A stretch of 64,000 bases of DNA, taken from positions 2,294,001 to 2,358,000 of the forward strand of contig NZ_PKFQ01000001.1 of assembly GCF_002939475.1 (NCBI RefSeq), read 5' to 3'. Shown piece by piece: positions 18,891-26,937 of this stretch; position 1 is the first letter of the stretch; every line of letters begins with the position of its first letter. The notes below the pieces were generated by a model. That model did not search any database. It saw nothing but the letters and a program-made list of their open reading frames with translations, and was not told the origin of the DNA. The position numbers and the translations under genes were made by a program. This DNA is from Streptomyces cinnamoneus (lineage in GTDB: Bacteria > Actinomycetota > Actinomycetes > Streptomycetales > Streptomycetaceae).

Positions 18891-20195
18891 CTACCGCAGA
18901 TGACCGTCGCCGGTGAGGATGTACTTCGTCGACGTCAGCTCCGGCAGTCCCATCGGCCCGCGCGCGTGCAGCTTCTGCGTGGAGATCCCGATCTCGGCGC
19001 CGAAACCGAACTGCCCGCCGTCGGTGAACCGCGTCGAGGCGTTGACCGAGACGGTCGTCGAATCCACCAGCTGGGTGAACCGGCGGGCGGCCGCTTGCGA
19101 GGTGGTGACGATCGCCTCGGTGTGCCCCGAGGTCCACAGCCGGATGTGGCGCACGGCCGCGTCCAGGTCCTCGACGACCGCGGCGGCGATGTCGTACGAC
19201 AGGTACTCCGTCTCCCAGTCCTCGGCCGTCGCGGGCACGACGGTGGCGCCCGTGCGCGCCGTCTCCGCCAGCTCCACCACCCGCTCGTCGCCGTGGACCG
19301 TCACGCCCGACTCGGCCAGCGCCCGCAGGGCGAGCGGCAGGAAGCGCTCGGCGATGTCCTGGTGCACCAGGAGGGTCTCGGCGGCGTTGCACACGCTCAC
19401 CCGGCTGGTCTTGGAGTTGACGAGGATCTCCACGGCCATGTCCAGGTCGGCCTCGGCGTCCACGTACACGTGGCAGTTGCCGGTGCCCGTCTCGATCACG
19501 GGGACGGTGGACTCCTGGACGACCGTGCGGATCAGCGAGGCGCCGCCGCGCGGGATCAGCACGTCGACCATGCCGCGGGCGCGCATCAGCTCGCGCACCG
19601 ACTCCCGGCTCTCGCCGGGCACCAGCTGCACGGCGTCCGCCGGCAGGCCGGCGCCGCCCACGGCGTCCCGGATGACGCGCACCAGCGCGGTGTTGGAGGC
19701 GTACGCGGAGGACGAGCCGCGCAGCAGGACGGCGTTGCCGGATTTCAGGCACAGGGCGGCGGCGTCGACGGTCACGTTGGGCCGGGCCTCGTAGATGATG
19801 CCGACGACGCCCAGCGGCACCCGCACCTGCCGCAGGTCCAGGCCGTTGGGCAGGGTGGAGCCGCGCACGACCTCGCCCACCGGGTCCGGCAGGGCGGCCA
19901 CGTCGCGGACGTCCGCCGCGATGGCCCGCACCCGCTCGGGCGTGAGGGTCAGCCGGTCGACGACGCTCTCGGCGGTGCCCGCGGCCAGCGCCTTCTCGAC
20001 GTCCTCGGCGTTGGCCGCGAGGATCTCGCGGGTGCGGACCTCCAGCGCGTCGGCGATCGCCAGCAGCGCCTCGTCCTTCGCCGAGCGTGGCAGCGGCGCC
20101 AGGTCGGCGGCCGCGGCGCGGGCGCGGTAGGCGGCGCGCAGCACCGGGGACTGCGGCATGGGATCGGCGAGGGGGGAGGGGAAGACACTGCTCAT
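18891..20195 (-). CDS. proA: Glutamate-5-semialdehyde dehydrogenase (gamma-glutamyl phosphate reductase)
   Basis: A 434-residue NADPH-dependent enzyme making glutamate semialdehyde from gamma-glutamyl phosphate, the second step of proline synthesis. The nucleophilic Cys is in [15 protein letters not shown]. Other family segments are [57 protein letters not shown] and a C-terminal [12 protein letters not shown]. Length is normal. The ATG at 20195 is preceded by TAGGCT at 6 bases. proB lies further upstream on the same strand but is separated by a small gene. Confidence 0.97.
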   Translation of the reverse strand: MSSVFPSPLADPMPQSPVLRAAYRARAAAADLAPLPRSAKDEALLAIADALEVRTREILAANAEDVEKALAAGTAESVVDRLTLTPERVRAIAADVRDVAALPDPVGEVVRGSTLPNGLDLRQVRVPLGVVGIIYEARPNVTVDAAALCLKSGNAVLLRGSSSAYASNTALVRVIRDAVGGAGLPADAVQLVPGESRESVRELMRARGMVDVLIPRGGASLIRTVVQESTVPVIETGTGNCHVYVDAEADLDMAVEILVNSKTSRVSVCNAAETLLVHQDIAERFLPLALRALAESGVTVHGDERVVELAETARTGATVVPATAEDWETEYLSYDIAAAVVEDLDAAVRHIRLWTSGHTEAIVTTSQAAARRFTQLVDSTTVSVNASTRFTDGGQFGFGAEIGISTQKLHARGPMGLPELTSTKYILTGDGHLR

Positions 20196-20201
20196 GGCCG
20201 C

Positions 20202-20207
20202 AGCCTA
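20202..20207 (-). promoter_or_regulatory. Candidate -10 of a leaderless proA transcript
   Basis: TAGGCT on the minus strand, 6 bases before the ATG at 20195; no Shine-Dalgarno sequence. Confidence 0.45.
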
Positions 20208-20289
20208 GCCCTGAGGCAGGCCGCGGCCACCCGGTATTCCACTCTGCGGGACGGCGGGCGGACGCCTGCGCGGCCCGGCGCGCCCGGCT

Positions 20290-20700
20290 TCAGAAGGGAT
20301 GGACCCCCACCGGGCTGGCCGGGAGCGGGCCGTAGCCCTCGGCGATGCGCTGGTGGTAGGTCTCACGGTCGATGACCTCCAGGCCCACGATCTCCCACGG
20401 CGGGAGCTGCGCCGTGGACCGGTGCTCGCCCCACAGCCGCAGCGCCACGGCCGCGGCGTCGTGCAGGTCGCGGGCCTCCTCCCAGTACCGGATCTCGGCG
20501 TGGTCGTTGGCGTAGCGGCTGGTCAGCAGGAAGGGGTGGTCGTGGGCGAGCTGTTCGAGGCCCCGCCGGACCTCCTTCAGCGGCGCCTCCGCGCCCGAGA
20601 CGCTCAAGGTGATGTGCCACAGCCGCGAGGCGTCCTCCTCCCCCGTCCGCTCCCCCGTGTCGACTGGCCCGACGCTGGTCAGGGTGCGCTCCTCGCCCAT
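20290..20700 (-). CDS. Conserved-looking protein of unknown function between proB and proA
   Basis: A 136-residue soluble protein with LWHITLSVSGAEAPLKEVRR, HPFLLTSRYANDHAEIRYWEEA and PPWEIVGLEVIDRETYHQRI. The alternating hydrophobic/polar pattern suggests a small alpha/beta fold; no catalytic motif. I chose the ATG at 20700 over a start at 20763, because the longer version adds a low-complexity Arg/Gly stretch overlapping a GTGGGGG/CCCCCAC inverted repeat. Its place within the proline locus does not by itself show a role in proline synthesis. Confidence 0.7.
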   Translation of the reverse strand: MGEERTLTSVGPVDTGERTGEEDASRLWHITLSVSGAEAPLKEVRRGLEQLAHDHPFLLTSRYANDHAEIRYWEEARDLHDAAAVALRLWGEHRSTAQLPPWEIVGLEVIDRETYHQRIAEGYGPLPASPVGVHPF

Positions 20701-20950
20701 CGCCCTGCGGGCGTGGGGGGTGCCCCCACCTCGAGGCAGCGCCCCTGGGCGACCTCGTCTCACCGGCGGCCTCCTGTTGCTCGCTGGCCCCGCGCGCGCG
20801 GCGGAGCCGTTGGTGCTGCGGGGCGCCCTCCGTCCGCGACGGCCCCCGCATCAAAGTTGACCAGCATGCGGGCGGCCGCGTGGCGGTTTTACCGAAAGGC
20901 CCCATGGAAAGGCTGGCCTTACCGCGCCTCTCGTCCGGGGTTAACGCTCG

Positions 20951-22099
20951 TCAGCCACGCAGCACGACCAGGTCGTCGCGGTGCACGACCTCGCGCTCGT
21001 AGCCGGGCCCGAGCTCACGGGCCAGGTCCCGGGTGGAGCGGCCGAGCAGCCGGGGGATCTCCGCCGCGTCGAAGGCCACGAGCCCGCGGGCCACGGCCCG
21101 CCCCCCGGTGTCCCTCAGCTCCACGGGATCGCCCGCGCTGAACTCGCCCTCGACCGCCGCGATGCCCGCGGGCAGCAGCGAGGCGCTCCCCTCGATCACC
21201 GCCCGCACGGCCCCCTCGTCCAGGGTGAGGGCCCCGCGCGGGGTGGAGGCGTGCGCGAGCCACAGCAGCCGGTCGGCGGAGCGGCGGCCGGTGCGGTGGA
21301 AGAGCGTGCCGGTGGCGCGGCCGCCCAGGGCGTCCGCGGCGTGGGTGGCGGAGGTGAGGACCACGGGGATGCCGGCGGCGGCCGCGATCCGGGCCGCCTC
21401 GACCTTGGTGACCATGCCGCCGGTGCCGACGCCGGCCTTGCCCGCGCTGCCGATGGAGACACCCTCCAGGTCCGCGGGCCCCTGGACCTCGGCGATCCGG
21501 GAGGTGCCGGGGAGGCTGGGGTCGCCGTCGTAGAGGCCGTCGACGTCCGAGAGCAGCACCAGCAGGTCGGCCCGCACCAGGTGGGCCACGAGGGCGGCCA
21601 GCCGGTCGTTGTCGCCGAAGCGGATCTCGTCCGTGGCGACCGTGTCGTTCTCGTTGACGACCGGGACGGCGCCCATGGCCAGCAGCTGGTCCAGGGTGCG
21701 GCGCGCGTTGCGGTAGTGGGCGCGGCGGCTGGTGTCGTCGGTGGTCAGCAGCACCTGCCCGACCCGGCGGCCGTAACGGGCGAACGACGCGGTGTAACGG
21801 GCGACCAGGAGGCCCTGGCCGACGCTGGCGGCCGCCTGCTGGCGGGCCAGGTCCCGCGGGCGCCGGTCGAGCCCCAGGGGCGCGAGACCGGCGGCGATGG
21901 CGCCGGAGGAGACCAGCACGATCTCCTTGTCGCCGGACGCCTTGGCGAGCGTGTCGACGAGGGCGTCAACCCGGTCGGCGTCCAGTCCGCCGCCCGCGGT
22001 GGTGAGTGACGAGGATCCCACCTTGACCACGATCCTGCGGGCGCCCACGACCTCCTGCCTCAGCCGCTGCGACTCCCCTGCCCCACTCACCGTACGCAC
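20951..22099 (-). CDS. proB: Glutamate 5-kinase with PUA domain
   Basis: A 382-residue first enzyme of proline synthesis, usually feedback-inhibited by proline. The kinase domain has RIVVKVGSSSLT, EIVLVSSGAIAAGL, VPVVNENDTVATDEIRFGDND, LLVLLSDVDGLYDGDP and GTGGMVTKVEAARIA. A C-terminal PUA domain begins near residue 290 (RGALTLDEGAVRAV). GTG start at 22099. The gene is transcribed towards proA, but a separate small gene and gaps of about 250 bases and 95 bases intervene. Confidence 0.96.
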   Translation of the reverse strand: MRTVSGAGESQRLRQEVVGARRIVVKVGSSSLTTAGGGLDADRVDALVDTLAKASGDKEIVLVSSGAIAAGLAPLGLDRRPRDLARQQAAASVGQGLLVARYTASFARYGRRVGQVLLTTDDTSRRAHYRNARRTLDQLLAMGAVPVVNENDTVATDEIRFGDNDRLAALVAHLVRADLLVLLSDVDGLYDGDPSLPGTSRIAEVQGPADLEGVSIGSAGKAGVGTGGMVTKVEAARIAAAAGIPVVLTSATHAADALGGRATGTLFHRTGRRSADRLLWLAHASTPRGALTLDEGAVRAVIEGSASLLPAGIAAVEGEFSAGDPVELRDTGGRAVARGLVAFDAAEIPRLLGRSTRDLARELGPGYEREVVHRDDLVVLRG

Positions 22100-22363
22100 A
22101 CCCCTGTGTTCCCTATGCCGTGCCGCGGCGGCCGTGCCTGAGCCGTGCCGATGCCGGGCCTGTCCAGGCCCGCAAATCTACCGCCTGACGATTGTGGTCG
22201 TTCGACCCTATTTTGTGAGGGTTGGCATGCCGGAAGATTGCTCCTGGACCGGCGGCCGTCATACGGTCGGTGGTCGACCGTTGTCCACCGCGGGTCCGCG
22301 TGAGACCGAACGTGCCCACGACGGTTCCCCCTACCCCTAGACCTCCTGCCAGGAGCCCGCCCA

Positions 22364-24406
22364 GTGCCTTCTGCCGGAACAGCCTCCCGCCGAGCCGTAC
22401 AGCTCGCGGCGCTGCTCGCGATGCTGGTGTTCTTCGCCGCACAGCTCGTCGGTGCGCTGCTGCCCCTCGTACCGCTTCTGATCTCCGCCTCGGCGGCGGG
22501 GCTCGCGCTCGACCTCTACCTCCAGCACCGGGACCCCGGTCTGGTCGCCGTCCTCGGCAAGATCCGCTTCGACGTCATGGTGCGGCAGCTGCTGCGCGAC
22601 ATGCTGGTCCTGATCGGACTGGTGCGGCTGAACGGCGACGACTCGCTGCGCGGCTACGTCCCGGTCGTCGCCGGGCTGGTGCTCTTCTACGCCGCGCACC
22701 TGGCCTGCCAGGCCACCGCGATCCTCGTGCGCCGCAGCCGCACGCTGCCGTTCCTGACCCGGAACATCGACGCCTCCGGGCTGCGCCTGACCGCCGCCCC
22801 GCCCCGCCTGCTGGCCCGCCAGCACGGCCGCCGGCTGCTGCGCTTCGCCGTCCCGGCGACCGCGGGCCTGCTGGTCACCGCGGGCACCCACCGGGCGCTG
22901 TGGGCGGAGATCGGCGTCGGCGCCGCCGTCGTGCTCGCCCTCGGCGGCACGGCGTACCTGGCCGGCTGGCTGCGCCCCAAGAAGCGCGTCGCGAACGAGC
23001 AGCAGGCCCTGCAGTGGCTGGACAAGTGGCTCGCCGCCTACCAGCCGACCGTCGGCATGTACTTCTCCGGCGGCACCACCTCGGCCTACCAGGCCAACAT
23101 GTGGCTCTCCACCCTCGCCGAGCTGGACGGCAACCCCGTCATCGTGCTCCGCGAGCGCTTCATGATGCAGAAGATCGAGGCCACGGACGTGCCGATCGTC
23201 TGCATCCCCAAGGTCGTCCACCTGATGGCCCTGGAGAAGTCCTCGCTGAAGATGATGCTGCACCCGGCGAACTCCGGTAAGACCTCGCAGGTCCTGCGGA
23301 TGCCGTCGATCAAGCACGCCTTCATCAACCACGGCGAGAGCGACAAGCTCTCCAGCTGCAACCCGTACTCCAAGGCCTACGACGAGGTCTGGGTCGCCGG
23401 TCCCGCCGCGCGCGAGCGCTACCAGCTCGCCGACATCGGCGTCGAGGACAAGGACGTCGTCGAGGTCGGCCGCCCGCAGCTCGCGCCGATCCTGCCGTAC
23501 ACGGGCGCGCCCACGGGCGACTACACCACCGTGCTCTACGCCCCCACCTGGGAAGGCTGGGACGGCAACCCCGGCAACACCTCGGTGATGCTCGCCGGCG
23601 AGAACGTCGTCCGCGCGCTGCTGGCCGACCCCAAGGTCCGCTTGCTCTACAAGCCGCACCCCATGACGGGCTCGGTGGACCCCCGCGCCGGCCGCGCCAA
23701 CGAGCGCATCCAGGCCATGATCCGCGAGGCCAACGCCGCCCGTTCCGGGGCCCGCCCCGACGCCGCTGCCGCCGCCGAGCTGGCCCGCCGCACGACCGAG
23801 CTGGACCGCCTCACCACCAGCGGCTTCCGGGAGAGCGCCGACGAGGTCGAGCGCATGATGCTCCAGGGCACCCCGGAGAAGGGCCGCGCGGCGACCGTGG
23901 AGGCCGCCACGGCCGCCTGGGAGGCCGCCTACTGGGCCTCGCTGCCGGAGTGGGAGCACCAGATCATCACGGACGCCCGGCCGGCGCTCTTCAGCTGCTT
24001 CAACCAGGCCGACCTGCTGATCAGCGACGTGTCGAGCGTCGTGTCCGACTACCTGATCAGTGAGAAGCCGTACTCCGTCGCCAACACCAGCGGCATGTCG
24101 GAGGAGGAGTTCCGGGCGAGCTTCCCGACGGTGAGCGCGGCGACGATCCTCACGCCGGAGGCGGCGGGCGTGCCCGGTCTGCTCGCGGCGGTCCGCGACC
24201 CCTCGCTGGACGGTCTGGCGCCGGCCCGCGCCGAGCTGAAGGTGCAGCTCCTGGGTCCGGCCGACCCGCCGTCGCTGGTCCGCTTCAACGCGGCCGCCCT
24301 GGCGCTGGCCGCGAAGGCGGACGAGCGCCGGGCCCGCATGGAGGCCCGCGCCTCCGAGATCCCCGCGCCGCGCTTCGGCGACGCCGAGGAGACGGTGAGC
24401 GCGTAG
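22364..24406 (+). CDS. CDP-glycerol glycerophosphotransferase family membrane protein (TagB/TagF-like)
   Basis: A 680-residue protein. The N-terminal third carries several membrane helices (VQLAALLAMLVFFAAQLVGA, VPVVAGLVLFYAAHLACQA, LWAEIGVGAAVVLALGGTAY). The C-terminal two thirds match the Glyphos_transf family: NHGESDK, LYAPTWEGWDGNPGN, YKPHPMTGSVDPRAG and a final DVSSVVSDYLISEKP. The family transfers glycerol- or ribitol-phosphate onto teichoic acid chains; the acceptor is not predictable. GTG start with AGGAG 8 bases upstream. It is near an LCP enzyme and the mre block, so wall or spore-wall glycopolymer synthesis is a reasonable inference. Confidence 0.87.
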   Translation: MPSAGTASRRAVQLAALLAMLVFFAAQLVGALLPLVPLLISASAAGLALDLYLQHRDPGLVAVLGKIRFDVMVRQLLRDMLVLIGLVRLNGDDSLRGYVPVVAGLVLFYAAHLACQATAILVRRSRTLPFLTRNIDASGLRLTAAPPRLLARQHGRRLLRFAVPATAGLLVTAGTHRALWAEIGVGAAVVLALGGTAYLAGWLRPKKRVANEQQALQWLDKWLAAYQPTVGMYFSGGTTSAYQANMWLSTLAELDGNPVIVLRERFMMQKIEATDVPIVCIPKVVHLMALEKSSLKMMLHPANSGKTSQVLRMPSIKHAFINHGESDKLSSCNPYSKAYDEVWVAGPAARERYQLADIGVEDKDVVEVGRPQLAPILPYTGAPTGDYTTVLYAPTWEGWDGNPGNTSVMLAGENVVRALLADPKVRLLYKPHPMTGSVDPRAGRANERIQAMIREANAARSGARPDAAAAAELARRTTELDRLTTSGFRESADEVERMMLQGTPEKGRAATVEAATAAWEAAYWASLPEWEHQIITDARPALFSCFNQADLLISDVSSVVSDYLISEKPYSVANTSGMSEEEFRASFPTVSAATILTPEAAGVPGLLAAVRDPSLDGLAPARAELKVQLLGPADPPSLVRFNAAALALAAKADERRARMEARASEIPAPRFGDAEETVSA

Positions 24407-24426
24407 CCGCACCGCGCACGCACGGA

Positions 24427-24474
24427 CACGGCGAAGGCCCCCGGGAGGTTCTCCTCCCGGGGGCCTTCGCCGTG
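24427..24474. terminator. Bidirectional terminator between convergent genes
   Basis: A perfect 21-bp inverted repeat with a 6-base loop between the glycerophosphotransferase gene (plus) and obg (minus); it can serve both. Confidence 0.85.
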
Positions 24475-24503
24475 GACGGGGCGGGGCCGCGCGGCCCCGG
24501 GGC

Positions 24504-25946
24504 TCAGCCCCCGAAGGGGTTGAAGCCCTCGTACTCCTGAGATGCCTCGTCGCGCTCCGCGTCGCGGTCGCGGCGGCGCTGCGCGGCGGGGCGCGGGGCC
24601 TCAAGGCGGTGGTCCTCGCCACGGCGGCCGAGCATCTCCGCGCCGGCGGCCATCGACGGCTCCCAGTCGAAGACGACCGCGTTCTCCTCGGGGCCGATGG
24701 CCACGCCGTCGCCCGCGCGGGCACCGGCCTTCATCAGCTGGTCCTCGACGCCGAGGCGGTTGAGGCGGTCGGCCAGGTAGCCCACGGCCTCGTCGTTGTT
24801 GAAGTCGGTCTGGCGCACCCAGCGCTCCGGCTTCTCGCCGCGCACGCGGAAGAGGCCGTCCTCCTCCTGCACCACCGTGAAGCCCGCGTCGTCGACGGCC
24901 TTCGGCCGGATGACGATGCGGGTCGCCTCCTGCTTGGGCTTGGCGGCCCGCGCCTCGGCGACGATGCCGGCCAGCGCGAAGGACAGCTCCTTCAGGCCCT
25001 CCCGGGAGACGGCCGAGACCTCGAAGATGCGGTAGCCGCGCCCCTCCAGCTCGGGGCGGATCATCTCGGCGAGGTCCTTGCCGTCCGGGATGTCGACCTT
25101 GTTGAGGACGACGATGCGGGGCCGGTTCTCCAGGCCGCCGTACTCGGCCAGCTCGGCCTCGATGACGTCGAGGTCCGTCAGGGGGTCGCGCTCGGACTCC
25201 AGCGTCGCCGTGTCCAGCACGTGCACCAGCACCTCGCAGCGCTCGACGTGCCGCAGGAACTCCAGGCCCAGGCCCTTGCCCTGGCTGGCGCCCGGGATCA
25301 GTCCGGGCACGTCGGCGATGGTGTAGACGGTCGCGCCGGCGGTCACCACGCCCAGGTTGGGCACCAGCGTGGTGAAGGGGTAGTCGGCGATCTTCGGCTT
25401 GGCGGCCGAGAGCACCGAGATCAGCGAGGACTTGCCCGCGCTCGGGTAGCCCACCAGCGCCACGTCGGCGACGGTCTTCAGCTCCAGGACGATGTCCTGC
25501 GTCTGGCCCGGCTCGCCCAGCAGCGCGAAGCCGGGGGCCTTGCGGCGGGCGGACGCCAGCGCGGCGTTGCCGAGACCGCCGCGGCCGCCCTGGGCGGCGA
25601 CGAAGGTCGTGCCGTGGCCGACCAGGTCGGCGAGGACGTTGCCCTGGCCGTCCTGGACGACGGTGCCGTCGGGGACCGGCAGGACGAGGTCCGTGCCGTC
25701 CTTGCCGGACCGGTTGCCGCCCTCACCGGGCTTGCCGTTGGTGGCCTTGCGGTGGGGGCTGTGGTGGTAGTCCAGAAGTGTCGTGACCGACTGGTCGACC
25801 ACCAGGATCACGTCACCGCCACGGCCGCCGTTGCCGCCGTCGGGGCCGCCGAGCGGCTTGAACTTCTCACGGTGTACGGAGGCGCAGCCGTGGCCTCCGT
25901 TACCCGCGGCGACGTGCAGCTCGACGCGGTCCACGAAGGTGGTCAT
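24504..25946 (-). CDS. obg: GTPase Obg/CgtA
   Basis: A 480-residue GTPase involved in 50S maturation, stringent response and, in Streptomyces, onset of aerial growth. The Gly-rich Obg domain ([17 protein letters not shown] onward) comes first. The GTPase domain has [11 protein letters not shown] (G1), [16 protein letters not shown] (G3) and [11 protein letters not shown] (G4). The OCT domain begins at about residue 345 ([16 protein letters not shown]), and an Arg/Glu/Asp-rich tail follows. It is downstream of rplU and rpmA, as in most bacteria, but a hairpin at 25995-26040 separates it. Confidence 0.97.
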   Translation of the reverse strand: MTTFVDRVELHVAAGNGGHGCASVHREKFKPLGGPDGGNGGRGGDVILVVDQSVTTLLDYHHSPHRKATNGKPGEGGNRSGKDGTDLVLPVPDGTVVQDGQGNVLADLVGHGTTFVAAQGGRGGLGNAALASARRKAPGFALLGEPGQTQDIVLELKTVADVALVGYPSAGKSSLISVLSAAKPKIADYPFTTLVPNLGVVTAGATVYTIADVPGLIPGASQGKGLGLEFLRHVERCEVLVHVLDTATLESERDPLTDLDVIEAELAEYGGLENRPRIVVLNKVDIPDGKDLAEMIRPELEGRGYRIFEVSAVSREGLKELSFALAGIVAEARAAKPKQEATRIVIRPKAVDDAGFTVVQEEDGLFRVRGEKPERWVRQTDFNNDEAVGYLADRLNRLGVEDQLMKAGARAGDGVAIGPEENAVVFDWEPSMAAGAEMLGRRGEDHRLEAPRPAAQRRRDRDAERDEASQEYEGFNPFGG

Positions 25947-25994
25947 AGCGGTGTGCCTCCAGATACGAACGGGATTGTCTCAGTTGTAACGCAG

Positions 25995-26040
25995 CGAGGG
26001 CGGACCCGCTTCCCCGCAGGGGAAGGGAGGTCCGCCCTCG
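25995..26040 (-). terminator. Hairpin between rpmA and obg
   Basis: 12-bp perfect outer arms (25995-26006 with 26029-26040) and an inner CTTCCCC/GGGGAAG stem. It may partly terminate ribosomal-protein transcription before obg or mark a processing site. Confidence 0.7.
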
Positions 26041-26064
26041 TTTATCGCTCTACGGAAGCCTTGA

Positions 26065-26319
26065 TCAGGCAGCCGGAACGATGTTGACGACCTTGCGGCC
26101 ACGGTGGGTGCCGAACTGCACCGCACCGGCCTGCAGCGCGAACAGGGTGTCGTCGCCACCGCGACCGACACCGGCGCCCGGGTGGAAGTGGGTGCCACGC
26201 TGGCGGACCAGGATCTCACCGGCGCTGACGACCTGACCGCCGAAGCGCTTCACGCCGAGCCGCTGAGCGTTGGAGTCGCGACCGTTCCGAGTGGACGATG
26301 CGCCCTTCTTGTGTGCCAT
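26065..26319 (-). CDS. rpmA: 50S ribosomal protein L27
   Basis: An 84-residue protein starting [16 protein letters not shown], the typical L27 N-terminus that reaches the peptidyl transferase centre. It continues [16 protein letters not shown] and [11 protein letters not shown]. There is no extra N-terminal cleaved extension of the Firmicutes type. It follows rplU after 14 bases. Confidence 0.98.
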   Translation of the reverse strand: MAHKKGASSTRNGRDSNAQRLGVKRFGGQVVSAGEILVRQRGTHFHPGAGVGRGGDDTLFALQAGAVQFGTHRGRKVVNIVPAA

Positions 26320-26333
26320 GTGTTCTCAGTCCC

Positions 26334-26654
26334 TTACTTCGCAGCCGTCGGGATAGCGACGATCTTGACCGCGGTGTACTGCTGGCGGTGACCGATGCGC
26401 TTGCGGTAGCCGGTCTTGTTCTTGTACTTCAGGATGTCGATCTTGGCACCCTTGTGGTGGTCCACGATCTCGGCCTGGACCTTGATGCCCGCCAGGACCC
26501 ACGGGTCGCTGGTGACGGACTCGCCGTCGACCACGAGCAGCGTGGAGAGCTCGACCGAGTCGCCCACCTTGCCGTCGGAAATCTTGTCAACCTCGACGAT
26601 GTCGCCGACAGCAACCTTGTGCTGGCGACCACCGCTACGCACGACTGCGTACAC
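26334..26654 (-). CDS. rplU: 50S ribosomal protein L21
   Basis: A 106-residue ribosomal protein with the family pattern [36 protein letters not shown] and the C-terminal [23 protein letters not shown] start at 26654. The first gene of the rplU-rpmA pair; a structured leader lies upstream at 26696-26743. Confidence 0.98.
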   Translation of the reverse strand: MYAVVRSGGRQHKVAVGDIVEVDKISDGKVGDSVELSTLLVVDGESVTSDPWVLAGIKVQAEIVDHHKGAKIDILKYKNKTGYRKRIGHRQQYTAVKIVAIPTAAK

Positions 26655-26695
26655 GCGGATCTCACTCTCGCTAGTAAACGGGACCGCTGATGCCA

Positions 26696-26743
26696 GCCGC
26701 TCGCACGGGCAGAAGCCCGTGACTGTCCGAGTGGACGAGCGGC
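26696..26743 (-). promoter_or_regulatory. Three-way-junction leader upstream of rplU
   Basis: Three nested pairings are perfect. P1 is 26696-26702 with 26737-26743 (7 bp), P2 is 26725-26728 with 26733-26736 around a 4-base loop, and P3 is 26704-26710 with 26715-26721 around AGAA in plus-strand terms. The structure ends about 40 bases before the start codon. Ribosomal-protein mRNA leaders often bind their own product; that role here is inference. Confidence 0.5.
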
Positions 26744-26937
26744 CTCTCCCGGCGGACCGGGAGGTGTTTGCTCAGTGGTGTGGCGCCACACAGACGCCGA
26801 CGGTCAAGGTTACGGGGCCTTGACCAGGGGGTCAAACCGGCGCCCTTGAGGGGGCGCCCCCGTCCCCGGCCGCCGGGCGGGCTGACGTGTCAGCCCGCCC
26901 GGCGGCCGGGACCGGTCGATCGCGGACGAAGCCGCGG

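Noticed and set aside
20700..20763. Longer N-terminus for the gene between proB and proA
   Set aside because: The extra residues are low complexity and overlap a GTGGGGG/CCCCCAC inverted repeat more likely to be intergenic.
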